This document shows, in pieces, positions 42,312 through 51,026 of a stretch of DNA of 64,000 bases. The position numbers were made by a program, and so were the translations under genes. Under the pieces are notes generated by a model. That model was not told the DNA's origin. It was given only the letters and a program-made list of their open reading frames with translations, and ran no database searches. Source of the stretch: Streptomyces xylophagus (lineage in GTDB: Bacteria; Actinomycetota; Actinomycetes; Streptomycetales; Streptomycetaceae); NCBI RefSeq assembly GCF_000716435.1, contig NZ_JNWO01000015.1, forward strand, positions 1 through 64,000, written 5' to 3'. How positions within the stretch are numbered: the stretch's first letter is position 1; the number at the start of each line of letters is the position of its first letter.

Positions 42312-42976
42312 CGTTTCACCGCCAGTCGCTTGCCCAGCCAGCCGAGGAGGAGGCCGGTCGGCAGGGTCAGTACCACGAAGCCCAGTGCGAAGACCGCGCC
42401 GATGGCGACCGTCTGGGCCTCGTTCTCGATCATCGTCTTCATCAGGGCGGCCGCCTCGGCCACACCGATCGCCGCCGCCACGGTGGTGTTCTTGGTGAGG
42501 GCGATCAGTACGTTGGCCAGCGGTGCGATGACCGCGCGGAACGCCTGCGGAAGGATGACGATCCGCAGCACCTGACTGAAGCTCAGCCCGATGGCGCGGG
42601 CCGCCTCCGCCTGTCCGACGGGCACGGTGTTGATGCCGGAGCGCACCGCCTCGCAGACGAAGGCCGCGTGGTACGCCACGAGACCCAGCAGCGCGAGTCG
42701 GAAACCCTGCACCTTGAAGTCGTCGGACGCGCCCATCGTCACGCCGAAGATGTCGGCGAGGCCGAGCGAGGTGAAGACGATGATGACCGTCAGGGGGATG
42801 TTCCGGACGGTGTTCACGTAGAAGGTGCCGAACCCGCGCATCAGCGGGACCGGGCTGACCCGCATCGCGGCCAGCAGGGTGCCCCAGACCAGGGAGCCGA
42901 GGGCGGAGAGGGCGGTCAGTTTCACCGTCATCCAGAACGCCCCTAGGACGTCATAACCTTGAAGAAAGTCGAACAC
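42308..42976 (-). CDS. gluC: Glutamate ABC transporter permease GluC
   Basis: The 222-aa polar amino-acid permease has the EAA loop in EAVRSGINTVPVGQAEAARAIGLSFSQVLRIVILPQAFR. About five helices span the protein, starting with FWMTVKLTALSALGSLVWGTLLAAMR. The start is GTG 42976, with GGGAG close by. It pairs with GluD. The gap to gluB is 52 bp without a hairpin, so all four genes should share a transcript. Confidence 0.93.
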   Translation of the reverse strand: MFDFLQGYDVLGAFWMTVKLTALSALGSLVWGTLLAAMRVSPVPLMRGFGTFYVNTVRNIPLTVIIVFTSLGLADIFGVTMGASDDFKVQGFRLALLGLVAYHAAFVCEAVRSGINTVPVGQAEAARAIGLSFSQVLRIVILPQAFRAVIAPLANVLIALTKNTTVAAAIGVAEAAALMKTMIENEAQTVAIGAVFALGFVVLTLPTGLLLGWLGKRLAVKR

Positions 42977-43028
42977 GATCTCCCGCGCTTCCGGGTATGG
43001 GGGCCTGCCTTACCTGGGATCTCTCGGG

Positions 43029-43880
43029 TTACTTGACGATGTCGCCGATCTTCGGGGCGGGCTCGTTCTTGTAGCCGGCCGGGCCGAAGTTCTTGGTGAC
43101 CGCCGTCTGCCAGGCACCGCTGCTGACCATCTTCTCCAGCGCGGTGTTGATCTTGGTGACGGTCGCGGAGTCGCCCTTCTTGACGCCGACGCCGTAGTTC
43201 TCGTTGCTGAGCTTGAGGCCGGCGAGCTTGAACTGGCCCTTGAACTTGTCCTGCGCGGCGAAGCCCGCGAGGATCGAGTCGTCGGTGGTCACCGCGTCGA
43301 CGGCACCGCTCTGGAGGGCGGCGATGCACTCCGAATAGCCCGCGTTCTCACGGAGGTTGGCCTTCGGGGCGATCTTGTCCTTGATGTTCTGCGCCGACGT
43401 GGAGCCGGTCACGGAACAGAGGTTCTTGCCGTTGAGGTCCGTGGCCTGGGCGATCGTCGAGTCCTTCTTGACGAGCAGGTCCTGGTGGGCCAGCAGGTAG
43501 GGGCCGGCGAAGTCGACCTTCTGCTTGCGCTCGTCGTTGATCGAGTACGTGGCCGCGATGAACTTGACGTCGCCGCGTGCCAGCGCGTTCTCACGGTCGG
43601 CGCTCTTGGTCTCGACCCACTCGATCTGACTGGGCTTGTAGCCGAGCTGCCCGGCCACGTAGGTCGCCACGTCCACGTCGAAGCCGGCGTAGGTCCCGTC
43701 CGGCTGCTTCAGGCCGAGGCCCGGCTGGTCGAACTTGATGCCGACCTTGATCTTGCCGCCCCCGCCGGAGCCCGAACCGGAGTCGTTGCTGTCGCTGCTC
43801 CCGCAGGCCGTCGCGGCGAGCGAGAGGACGAGCGCGGTGGTCGCGAAGGCGGTGACCTTGCGGAGCTTCATGAGGAACAT
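43029..43880 (-). CDS. gluB: Glutamate-binding lipoprotein GluB
   Basis: The 283-aa solute-binding lipoprotein of family SBP_bac_3 has signal peptide MKLRKVTAFATTALVLSLA and lipobox ATAC (Cys26), followed by a Gly/Ser linker. The mature fold has KVGIKFDQPGLGLKQPDGTYAGFDVDVA, the ligand region (AATYSINDERKQKVDFAGPYL) and GVGVKKGDSATVTKIN. It captures extracellular glutamate for GluCD-A. Start ATG 43880, or ATG 43871 four codons later. The preceding 172 bp carry a hairpin and a short tandem repeat. Confidence 0.94.
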   Translation of the reverse strand: MFLMKLRKVTAFATTALVLSLAATACGSSDSNDSGSGSGGGGKIKVGIKFDQPGLGLKQPDGTYAGFDVDVATYVAGQLGYKPSQIEWVETKSADRENALARGDVKFIAATYSINDERKQKVDFAGPYLLAHQDLLVKKDSTIAQATDLNGKNLCSVTGSTSAQNIKDKIAPKANLRENAGYSECIAALQSGAVDAVTTDDSILAGFAAQDKFKGQFKLAGLKLSNENYGVGVKKGDSATVTKINTALEKMVSSGAWQTAVTKNFGPAGYKNEPAPKIGDIVK

Positions 43881-43930
43881 CCTTTGGCTGGTGAGGAGAT
43901 GAGGGCCCGTCAGAGCGCGTGACGGTGGCC

Positions 43931-43953
43931 CTGAGGGCGTGCGGGACCCTCAG
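43931..43953 (-). other. Intra-operon hairpin between gluA and gluB
   Basis: CTGAGGG / CCCTCAG, a perfect 7-bp inverted repeat with a 9-base loop, lies in the gluA-gluB spacer. Hairpins in this position often protect or process mRNA so that the binding protein is made in excess; that role is inferred. Confidence 0.5.
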
Positions 43954-44000
43954 CGGCAGTCGGTGGCCTCCCGCTGTCCGCGGGCCGCCGGTGGCTGGCT

Positions 44001-44033
44001 GTCGGTGTTCGTCGCTGTTCGTCGGTGTTCGCC
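44001..44033 (+). repeat. 10-bp tandem repeat in the gluA-gluB spacer
   Basis: GTCGGTGTTC, GTCGCTGTTC and GTCGGTGTTC follow each other directly (44001-44030), then a partial copy. It is a non-coding minisatellite 20 bp beyond the gluA stop, and copy number may vary between strains. Confidence 0.75.
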
Positions 44034-44052
44034 GGTGGTGCGGTGGTGAGCG

Positions 44053-44829
44053 TCAGTGGTGAAGGATCTTCGACAGGAAGTCCTTGGCCCGGTCGCTGCG
44101 CGGGTTGCTGAAGAACTGGTCCGGCACGGCCTCTTCGACGATGCGGCCGTCGGCCATGAACACCACTCGGTTGGCGGCCGAGCGGGCGAAGCCCATCTCG
44201 TGGGTGACGACGATCATCGTCATCCCGTCACGGGCGAGCTGCTGCATGACCTCCAGCACCTCGTTGATCATCTCCGGGTCCAGGGCCGAGGTCGGCTCGT
44301 CGAAGAGCATCACCTTGGGGTCCATGGCCAGCGCCCGCGCGATGGCGACGCGCTGCTGCTGACCGCCGGACAGCTGGGCCGGGTACTTGTCCGCCTGGGT
44401 GGCCACGCCGACCCGGTCGAGCAGCGCCCGGGCCTTCTCCTCGGCCTGCTTCTTGTCGGCCTTGCGGACCTTGATCTGACCCAGCATCACGTTCTCGAGC
44501 ACGGTCTTGTGCGCGAAGAGGTTGAAGGACTGGAAGACCATCCCGACGTCGGCACGCAGCCGGGCCAGCTCCCTGCCCTCCTGGGGCAACGGTTTGCCGT
44601 CGATGGCGATCGCACCCGAATCGATCGTCTCCAGGCGGTTGATGGTGCGGCACAGAGTGGACTTTCCGGATCCGGAAGGCCCGATCACCACGACGACCTC
44701 GCCGCGGGCGATCGTCAGATCGATGTCCTGGAGTACGTGCAACGCGCCGAAGTGCTTGTTGACGCTCTTCAGGACGACGAGTTCGCCGGTCGCGGCCACA
44801 TCTTCCTTGGCCACCGATACTTCGGTCAT
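44053..44829 (-). CDS. gluA: Glutamate ABC transporter ATPase GluA
   Basis: The 258-aa amino-acid ABC ATPase (GlnQ type) has Walker [11 protein letters not shown]-loop MVFQSFNLF, signature [15 protein letters not shown], Walker [15 protein letters not shown] and switch His in VVTHEMGFA. It energises glutamate uptake through GluC and GluD. It is the first gene of the operon and is divergent from gluR; the 289-bp gap contains a direct-repeat element suited to GluR binding. Confidence 0.95.
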   Translation of the reverse strand: MTEVSVAKEDVAATGELVVLKSVNKHFGALHVLQDIDLTIARGEVVVVIGPSGSGKSTLCRTINRLETIDSGAIAIDGKPLPQEGRELARLRADVGMVFQSFNLFAHKTVLENVMLGQIKVRKADKKQAEEKARALLDRVGVATQADKYPAQLSGGQQQRVAIARALAMDPKVMLFDEPTSALDPEMINEVLEVMQQLARDGMTMIVVTHEMGFARSAANRVVFMADGRIVEEAVPDQFFSNPRSDRAKDFLSKILHH

Positions 44830-44896
44830 CGCTTGCTGGCTCCGTCCTCGTCGGTTGCGGAGGACAGTAGTGAGGCCTTACGACCAGCGTCATCAC

Positions 44897-44915
44897 ATCT
44901 GAGCGAGATCTGAGC
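44897..44915. promoter_or_regulatory. Putative GluR operator (11-bp direct repeat)
   Basis: ATCTGAGC occurs twice with an exact 11-bp period (44897-44904 and 44908-44915), i.e. GCTCAGAT-CTC-GCTCAGAT on the gluA strand. Direct repeats at one helical turn are typical sites of OmpR-family regulators such as GluR. It lies 68-86 bp upstream of the gluA start in the gluA-gluR spacer. Confidence 0.6.
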
Positions 44916-45118
44916 ATCACGATCGGATAGCAATAGGACACGTGCCGTAGCACTTCGTCGCCGGGATCCGTACCGGCTGGGTAACGGAAGCCTCGCGCAA
45001 CCGGAACCGACTTGACGGCGTCTTCGTCCATCGGCGTGACTGCCTGGGTGCACGCGCGCGTGAGACATGCTTTTGTACAGGCCGAGACCATACGAACGAT
45101 GAACCGGAGGGGGCCGGG

Positions 45119-45805
45119 ATGAGACTGCTCCTCGTCGAGGACGACAACCATGTCGCCGCCGCTCTGTCCGCGGTCCTGGCGCGGCACGGATTCGAGGTCA
45201 CGCATGCCCGCAGCGGCGAGGAGGCCCTCCAGGCACTCGTCCCGGAGAGCGACGTCTTCGGTGTCGTCCTCCTGGACCTCGGCCTGCCCGACCAGGACGG
45301 CTACGAGGTCTGCGGCAAGATCCGCAAGCGCACCAGCACCCCGGTGATCATGGTCACCGCCCGCTCCGACGTCCGCTCCCGCATCCACGGCCTCAACCTC
45401 GGAGCCGACGACTACGTGGTGAAGCCGTACGACACCGGGGAGCTGCTCGCCCGCATCCACGCCGTCAGCCGGCGCAGTGTCCACGAGGACGCGAGCGGCG
45501 GCGGTGACACCACGTTGCGCCTCGGCCCGGTGCGCATCGAACTGCCCACCCGCCAGGTCAGCGTGGACGGTTCGGTTGTCCAACTGACCCGCAAGGAGTT
45601 CGATCTGCTCGCCCTGCTCGCCCAGCGTCCGGGGGTGGTCTTCCGGCGGGAGCAGATCATCAGCGAGGTGTGGCGCACCAGTTGGGAGGGCACGGGACGC
45701 ACCCTGGAGGTGCATGTCGCGTCCCTGCGCGCCAAGCTGCGGATGCCCGCACTGATCGAGACCGTACGCGGCGTCGGCTACCGGCTCGTCGCTCCGGCCG
45801 CGTAG
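45119..45805 (+). CDS. gluR: OmpR-family response regulator GluR
   Basis: The 228-aa response regulator has a receiver domain at 1-115 (acidic pocket EDD, phospho-acceptor Asp53 in LLDLGLPDQDG, Lys in VVKPYD) and an OmpR/PhoB winged helix at about 130-225 (LTRKEFDLLALLAQRPGVVFRREQIISEVW ... TLEVHVASLRAKL ... RGVGYRL). ATG 45119 follows GGAGGGGGCC. In S. coelicolor GluR-GluK (SCO5778/5779) is reported to respond to glutamate and to activate gluABCD and influence antibiotic production; gene order here is the same. Confidence 0.94.
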   Translation: MRLLLVEDDNHVAAALSAVLARHGFEVTHARSGEEALQALVPESDVFGVVLLDLGLPDQDGYEVCGKIRKRTSTPVIMVTARSDVRSRIHGLNLGADDYVVKPYDTGELLARIHAVSRRSVHEDASGGGDTTLRLGPVRIELPTRQVSVDGSVVQLTRKEFDLLALLAQRPGVVFRREQIISEVWRTSWEGTGRTLEVHVASLRAKLRMPALIETVRGVGYRLVAPAA

Positions 45806-45814
45806 CGGGCACGG

Positions 45815-47227
45815 GTGCGTACACGTCTCCTCCCGCTGCTCATCGTCCTGATGGCGGCCGTCCTGCTCGCGCTGGGCGTCCCGCTCGCCATCAGCGTCGC
45901 CGCGGCCCAGCAGCAGAAGGTGATCGTCGACCGTATCGACGACACCGCGCGGTTCGCGGCCCTGGCCCAGTTCGTCACCGACGCGCCCACGGGATCGCGC
46001 CCCGCCGCCACGGTCCCGGACGAACGCCAGGAGACCCTGGACCGCGAACTCGCCAGCTACTACGAGGTCTACGGCATCCGCGCGGGCGTCTTCTACCGCA
46101 CCGACACCTCCATGGCGAACGCGCCGGACGACTTCCTGCTCCCCAGGACCGGCGAGGTGCGCGACGCCTTCGCCGAGGCACTGCTCAGCCGCCGCAGTCA
46201 CGACCCGGAACAGGTCTGGCCCTGGCAGCGCCACCGCCTGGTCGTCGCCTCGCCGGTCATCCGGGACGGCGACGTCATCGCGGTCGTGGTCACCGACTCG
46301 CCCACCGGGCCGATGCGTTCACGGACCCTGCGCGGCTGGCTGACGATCGGCGCCGGCGAGATCGCCGCGATGCTGCTGGCCGTCGGCGCGGCCCTACGGC
46401 TCACCGGCTGGGTCCTGCGCCCCGTACGGGTCCTCGACGCGACCACCCACGACATCGCCACCGGGCGCCTCAAGTCCCGTGTCGCGGCCGCAGGCGGGCC
46501 GCCGGAACTCCAGCGCCTGGCCCGCTCGTTCAACGAGATGGCGGACAACGTCGAGGACGTGCTGGAGCAGCAGCGCGCCTTCGTCGCCGACGCCTCGCAC
46601 CAGCTGCGCAACCCGCTCTCGGCGCTGCTGCTGCGCATCGAACTGCTCGCGCTCGAACTGCCGGAGGACAATGACGAGATCGCCTCGGTCCGCACCGAGG
46701 GCAAACGCCTGACCCAGGTCCTGGACGACCTGCTCGACCTGGCACTGGCCGAGCACGCGGACGCGGATCTCAGGATCACCGACATCGGTGCGCTGACCGC
46801 CGAGCGCGTCGCGGCCTGGGCGCCGACCGCCGAGGCCAAGGGCGTGCGCCTGGTGGGCAGTTGCCCGCCCACGACGGCCTGGGCCGACCCGGTCACCCTG
46901 TCCAGCGCCCTGGACGCGGTGATCGACAACGCGGTGAAGTTCACGCCCGAGGACGAGAGCGTCGAGGTGACGGTCGCGTCGAACGGCGAGACCTCGACCG
47001 TCGTCGTCACGGACCGCGGGCCCGGCCTCACCGAGGAGGAACTCGCGCGCGTGGGCGACCGGTTCTGGCGCAGCGGCCGCCACCAGAACATCAAGGGCTC
47101 CGGCCTCGGCCTGTCCATCTCCCACGTCCTGCTGGCCGCGGGCGGCGGCTCCCTCACGTACGCCCACCACGAGCCGCACGGGCTAGAGGTGACCGTGTCG
47201 GTGCCGAGGAGTGGGCCGGCGGCCTGA
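45815..47227 (+). CDS. gluK: Sensor histidine kinase GluK
   Basis: The 470-aa membrane kinase has a first helix at about 5-28 (LPLLIVLMAAVLLALGVPLAI), an extracellular sensor of about 140 residues, and a second helix near 170-195 (LTIGAGEIAAMLLAVGAAL). HAMP follows, then HisKA with His262 in ADASHQLRNPL and a HATPase domain (VIDNAVKFT, DRGPGL, GSGLGLSI). GTG 45815 is 9 bases after the gluR stop. It senses external glutamate in the S. coelicolor counterpart and phosphorylates GluR Asp53. Confidence 0.94.
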   Translation: MRTRLLPLLIVLMAAVLLALGVPLAISVAAAQQQKVIVDRIDDTARFAALAQFVTDAPTGSRPAATVPDERQETLDRELASYYEVYGIRAGVFYRTDTSMANAPDDFLLPRTGEVRDAFAEALLSRRSHDPEQVWPWQRHRLVVASPVIRDGDVIAVVVTDSPTGPMRSRTLRGWLTIGAGEIAAMLLAVGAALRLTGWVLRPVRVLDATTHDIATGRLKSRVAAAGGPPELQRLARSFNEMADNVEDVLEQQRAFVADASHQLRNPLSALLLRIELLALELPEDNDEIASVRTEGKRLTQVLDDLLDLALAEHADADLRITDIGALTAERVAAWAPTAEAKGVRLVGSCPPTTAWADPVTLSSALDAVIDNAVKFTPEDESVEVTVASNGETSTVVVTDRGPGLTEEELARVGDRFWRSGRHQNIKGSGLGLSISHVLLAAGGGSLTYAHHEPHGLEVTVSVPRSGPAA

Positions 47228-47279
47228 GCGGGCGTCAACGGCCGGAGAACGGGCGTCAAGGGCCCGAGCGGGCCTACGA

Positions 47280-47330
47280 CTTGAGTGCTTCCACAGCTTG
47301 AGTGCTTCTACGGCCTGAGTGTTTCTACGG
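47280..47330 (+). repeat. 17-bp tandem repeat between gluK and the TAXI gene
   Basis: Three adjacent 17-bp copies of C(T/C)TGAGTG(C/T)TTC(C/T)AC(A/G)G (47280-47296, 47297-47313, 47314-47330) with few changes. The last copy covers the stop codon of the minus-strand TAXI gene. It looks like a non-coding minisatellite between convergent genes. Confidence 0.8.
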
Positions 47331-48323
47331 CTTGACGGAGCGGTAGTAGCGCCGGGCGCCCTCGTGCAGGGCAAGCGGGTCGGTGTAGATCGCCGTGCGC
47401 AGGTCCACCAGCTGTGCCGAGTGGACGCGCTTGCCGATGCCGTCGCGGCTCTTGATCACGATCTTGGTGATCCACTCCGTGAGCCTGACGTTCATGTCCT
47501 TGCGGGTCACCAGCAGGTTGGACACGGCGATGGTCGGGACAGTGGACCCCCGCTGGATGGTGGGGTAGGCCGACTCCGGCATGTTGGTGGCGCGGTAGTA
47601 GCGGGTGGCGTCGCCCTGCGCGTGCATCTTGGCCACGAGGTCCGCCTCGATCGGCACGAACCGGAACGCGTAGTGCTTGGCGAGATCCTTCAGACCGTCC
47701 GTCGGCAGCCCGCCCGACCAGAAGAACGCGTCGATCTTGCCCCGCTCGAGCAGATCCGGTCCCGTGTCGATGCCGGCCGCCACCGGTACGACGCCCTTCT
47801 TCGGGTCGATACCGGCCGCCGTGAGCACCCTGTTGGCGATCAGCCGCACGCCCGAGCGGCCCGGCCCTATGGCCACCCGCTTGCCCCGCAGATCGGCGAC
47901 CGAGTCGATGTCCGAGTCGCGCGGCACGATGAGCTGGACGTAGTCGTCGTACAGCCGCGCGACCCCGCGCAGCGCGGCGGCGCCGGGTTTGCCGTCCATC
48001 TCGTACGTCCCCACCGCGTCGGCCGCGGCGATGGTGAAGTCGGCGTTGCCGGTCGCCACGCGCGCGACGTTCTCCTGCGACCCGTCGCTGTTCACCAGCT
48101 TCACCTTGAGGCCCGGCATGTCCTTGTCGAGCGCGGTGCGCAGGAGCTTGCCGTACTCCTGGTAGACCCCGAGCCGGGTTCCGGTACTGAAGGTGATCGT
48201 CCCGGTCGGCGGCTCGTCGCCCAGGGGCAGCAGCCACCACAGCAGCAGCCCGAACGCGACGAAGCCGGCGGCCGCGCCCTGCAGGGCCCGGCGCCTGCTG
48301 ATACGGGAGAACACCTTGAGCAT
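47325..48323 (-). CDS. TAXI-family TRAP-type solute receptor (orphan)
   Basis: The 332-aa TAXI receptor starts with a twin-arginine-like SRISRRRALQG and hydrophobic anchor (AAAGFVAFGLLLWWLLPLG), so it is secreted or membrane-tethered. The binding fold follows (TITFSTGTRLGVYQEYGKLL, VATGNADFTIAAADAVGTYE, LRGKRVAIGPGRSGVRLIANRVL, FFWSGGLPTDGL). TAXI proteins normally feed TRAP permeases with glutamate-like substrates, yet no DctM/DctQ-type permease is in the window. Convergent to gluK, it may present ligand to the sensor instead (inference). The minus-strand -10-like CAGGAT lies 8 bases before ATG 48323. Confidence 0.9.
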   Translation of the reverse strand: MLKVFSRISRRRALQGAAAGFVAFGLLLWWLLPLGDEPPTGTITFSTGTRLGVYQEYGKLLRTALDKDMPGLKVKLVNSDGSQENVARVATGNADFTIAAADAVGTYEMDGKPGAAALRGVARLYDDYVQLIVPRDSDIDSVADLRGKRVAIGPGRSGVRLIANRVLTAAGIDPKKGVVPVAAGIDTGPDLLERGKIDAFFWSGGLPTDGLKDLAKHYAFRFVPIEADLVAKMHAQGDATRYYRATNMPESAYPTIQRGSTVPTIAVSNLLVTRKDMNVRLTEWITKIVIKSRDGIGKRVHSAQLVDLRTAIYTDPLALHEGARRYYRSVKP

Positions 48324-48531
48324 GCGCGCGATCCTGCCAGCCTGGACGCGATGCTGACCAGGGCGGGGCTCGGGCCTGCGCGCCGGAGGCGGGAACCGGT
48401 GACCGATGACGACGCCGCTGGGGTTCCCTGGCCATCGAGGCCGTCGGGGAGTGTGTACCGGCCCCGTGCTCGCGAGTTGATCCGCCGCAGGGAACGCGTT
48501 GATCCGCCGGGCAGAACCTCGCGGACAGGGG

Positions 48532-48554
48532 CTGTCAGTGGCGGCAACTAAGGT
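48532..48554 (+). promoter_or_regulatory. RecA-NDp-like promoter of the MazG-like gene
   Basis: CTGTCAGTG (48532-48540), 8 bases, TAAGGT (48549-48554) matches TTGTCRGTG-N8-TANNNT with a single mismatch at the first base. The ATG at 48561 is exactly 7 bases after the -10, so the mRNA should be leaderless. Confidence 0.72.
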
Positions 48555-48560
48555 CGTGGC

Positions 48561-48965
48561 ATGAGTTCTTCGCCCGCCGACCTGGTACGCGAGTTCCACC
48601 TGGCCTTCGGGCTCGACGCCCGCAGCACACCCACCGAGGTCGCCCCCGACCTCGCCGCCCACCGCGGGGAACTCCTCGCAGAGGAGGCCGCGGAGGTCGC
48701 CGAGGTCTCGGTCGGCGGCCCCCTCGACAGCCTGGCGCACGAACTGGCCGACGTCGTCTACGTCGCCTACGGCACGGCCCTCGTCCACGGCATCGACCTC
48801 GACGCGGTGCTCGCCGAGGTCCACCGCTCCAACATGACCAAGATCGGCCCGGACGGCGAGATCGCCCGCCGGGCCGACGGCAAGGTCCTCAAGGGGGAGC
48901 ACTACGAGGCGCCGGATGTGTCGGGGGTGCTGCGGAAGCAGGGGTGGGGCGTGGGCGGGGAGTGA
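48561..48965 (+). CDS. MazG-like nucleotide pyrophosphohydrolase
   Basis: The 134-aa all-alpha NTP pyrophosphatase (MazG/HisE-like fold) has metal-binding acidic pairs in helices ([14 protein letters not shown] and [22 protein letters not shown]), followed by the family's [13 protein letters not shown] and [13 protein letters not shown]. It probably hydrolyses non-canonical or excess (d)NTPs to monophosphates. A damage-inducible promoter would fit nucleotide-pool cleaning (inference). No ribosome-binding site precedes the ATG. It lies 32 bp before miaB on the same strand. Confidence 0.88.
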   Translation: MSSSPADLVREFHLAFGLDARSTPTEVAPDLAAHRGELLAEEAAEVAEVSVGGPLDSLAHELADVVYVAYGTALVHGIDLDAVLAEVHRSNMTKIGPDGEIARRADGKVLKGEHYEAPDVSGVLRKQGWGVGGE

Positions 48966-48997
48966 GAGCCACTCCCGGCACCGCCTACCCTTGTCAC

Positions 48998-50515
48998 ATG
49001 AGCAGCGGTGACCGGAGCGAGGCAGTGGACGTCAAAACGTACGAAGTGCGTACCTACGGGTGCCAGATGAACGTCCACGATTCCGAGCGGCTCTCCGGTC
49101 TCCTGGAGGGTGCCGGTTATGTGCGCGCGCCCGAGGGGTCGGACGGTGACGCGGATGTCGTCGTCTTCAACACCTGTGCCGTGCGCGAGAACGCCGACAA
49201 CCGGCTCTACGGCAACCTCGGCCGCCTCGCCCCGATGAAGACGAAGCGTCCCGGGATGCAGATCGCCGTCGGCGGCTGCCTCGCACAGAAGGACCGCGAC
49301 ACCATCGTGAAGAAGGCGCCCTGGGTGGACGTCGTCTTCGGCACGCACAACATCGGCAAACTGCCGGTCCTGCTGGAACGCGCGCGTGTGCAGGAAGAGG
49401 CGCAGGTCGAGATCGCGGAGTCCCTGGAGGCCTTCCCCTCGACACTGCCGACCCGGCGCGAGAGCGCCTACGCGGCCTGGGTGTCGATCTCCGTCGGCTG
49501 CAACAACACGTGCACCTTCTGCATCGTCCCGGCCCTGCGCGGCAAGGAGAAGGACCGCCGCACCGGCGACATCCTCGCCGAGATCGAGGCCCTGGTCGGC
49601 GAGGGCGTCTCCGAGATCACCCTGCTCGGCCAGAACGTCAACGCGTACGGCTCCGACATCGGCGACCGCGAGGCCTTCAGCAAGCTGTTGCGGGCCTGCG
49701 GGACCATCGAGGGCCTGGAGCGCGTCCGGTTCACGTCGCCGCACCCTCGCGACTTCACCGACGACGTCATCGCCGCGATGGCCGAGACGCCGAACGTGAT
49801 GCCGCAGCTGCACATGCCGATGCAGTCCGGCTCCGACCCGATCCTGAAGGCCATGCGCCGGTCCTACCGCCAGGAGCGCTACCTGGGGATCATCGACAAG
49901 GTCCGCGCGGCCATCCCGCACGCCGCCATCACCACCGACATCATCGTCGGCTTCCCCGGGGAGACCGAGGAGGACTTCGAGCAGACGATGCACGCGGTCC
50001 GTGAGGCACGCTTCGCGCAAGCGTTTACGTTCCAGTACTCCAAGCGGCCTGGCACCCCGGCCGCGACCATGGAGAACCAGATCCCCAAAGAGGTCGTCCA
50101 GGAGCGCTACATGCGTCTCGTCGCCCTCCAGGAGGAGATCTCCTGGGACGAGAACAAGAAGCAGGTCGGCCGCACCCTGGAGCTGATGGTCGCCGAGGGC
50201 GAGGGCCGCAAGGACGGCGCCACCCACCGCCTCTCCGGCCGTGCCCCCGACAACCGCCTCGTCCACTTCACCAAGCCGGACCAGGAGGTCCGCCCCGGTG
50301 ACGTGGTGACGGTCGAGATCACGTACGCCGCCCCGCACCACCTCCTCGCCGAGGGTCCCACCCTGAACGTGCGCCCCACGCGCGCGGGCGACGCCTGGGA
50401 GAAGCGGAACGCGGCCGAGGCCGCCAAGCCGGTCGGCGTGATGCTGGGCCTGCCGAAGATCGGCGCGCCCGCGCCGCTGCCGGTCGCCACGGGGAGCGGT
50501 TGCGGCTGCAACTGA
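48998..50515 (+). CDS. miaB: tRNA-2-methylthio-N6-isopentenyladenosine synthase MiaB
   Basis: The 505-aa radical-SAM methylthiotransferase adds the 2-methylthio group to i6A37 in tRNAs reading UNN codons. UPF0004 motifs are [17 protein letters not shown] and GGCLAQKD; the SAM cluster is CNNTCTFC, then [17 protein letters not shown] motif ([16 protein letters not shown]) and a TRAM domain. The tail is Ala/Pro-rich and ends GSGCGCN. ATG 48998 is 7 bases after a -10-like TACCCT (48986-48991) with no ribosome-binding site, so it is probably leaderless. It acts after MiaA, encoded 2.4 kb downstream. Confidence 0.96.
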   Translation: MSSGDRSEAVDVKTYEVRTYGCQMNVHDSERLSGLLEGAGYVRAPEGSDGDADVVVFNTCAVRENADNRLYGNLGRLAPMKTKRPGMQIAVGGCLAQKDRDTIVKKAPWVDVVFGTHNIGKLPVLLERARVQEEAQVEIAESLEAFPSTLPTRRESAYAAWVSISVGCNNTCTFCIVPALRGKEKDRRTGDILAEIEALVGEGVSEITLLGQNVNAYGSDIGDREAFSKLLRACGTIEGLERVRFTSPHPRDFTDDVIAAMAETPNVMPQLHMPMQSGSDPILKAMRRSYRQERYLGIIDKVRAAIPHAAITTDIIVGFPGETEEDFEQTMHAVREARFAQAFTFQYSKRPGTPAATMENQIPKEVVQERYMRLVALQEEISWDENKKQVGRTLELMVAEGEGRKDGATHRLSGRAPDNRLVHFTKPDQEVRPGDVVTVEITYAAPHHLLAEGPTLNVRPTRAGDAWEKRNAAEAAKPVGVMLGLPKIGAPAPLPVATGSGCGCN

Positions 50516-50639
50516 GGGACGGTGACGCACCCACTGGTGACAGCGACGCACTCACGGGCGACAGCGAGAACACGGATCCACAGCGACACCGACAGACGGA
50601 CGACAAGGGCACAGACGGACAGGGCGGGGGAGCGGAAGC

Positions 50640-50951
50640 ATGCCCACTTGGGGACTGATCGTCGAGACGACCACCGGCACGGGGGACCGCAAACGCTGGT
50701 TGGGTGAGGTGCTGGCGCAGGTCGAGGGCACGCGCGAAGAGGCCCTCGCGGAGCTGGAGAAGCGTGCCCGGCAGTACCGGCCCGCGCATCCGCGCAAGCC
50801 TCAGCGCACCCGGCTGTTCCGGGACGGCGAGGCGTTCCTGCTCGTCTCGGACGGGGCGCTGGGGACCTTCCACACCCGGTTCACGGCCGCCGAGCTGTTG
50901 CACGACAGCGGCGCCCCGACCTGGCTGGGGCCGGAAGCGGGACCGGCCTGA
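50640..50951 (+). CDS. Conserved hypothetical small protein
   Basis: No function is recognised. The 103-aa product begins MPTWGLIVETTTGTGDRKRWLGEVLAQVEG (read in two blocks) and has a charged helical middle (REEALAELEKRARQYRPAHPRKPQR) and a beta-rich end (RLFRDGEAFLLVSDGALGTFHTRFTAAELL). It is soluble and resembles conserved Streptomyces proteins found next to miaB. The ribosome-binding site GGGGGAG precedes ATG 50640. The 124-bp gap to miaB contains a duplicated GACAGCGA motif. Confidence 0.75.
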   Translation: MPTWGLIVETTTGTGDRKRWLGEVLAQVEGTREEALAELEKRARQYRPAHPRKPQRTRLFRDGEAFLLVSDGALGTFHTRFTAAELLHDSGAPTWLGPEAGPA

Positions 50952-51026
50952 CCGGTACCGGAACGTCCGCCCGTGTCACCATGCGGGCCGTCGCCGCCCG
51001 TGGGCCTGCTTGTTAGTGTTCCGGCC

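Noticed and set aside
40797..42575. 592-aa plus-strand frame over monooxygenase and gluD/gluC
   Set aside because: It spans two unrelated genes and an operon terminator and has low-complexity composition.
44051..44073. GTCAGTG sequence near the gluA stop codon
   Set aside because: No suitable -10 and no plus-strand gene follows; it is in the 3' end of the minus-strand gluA.
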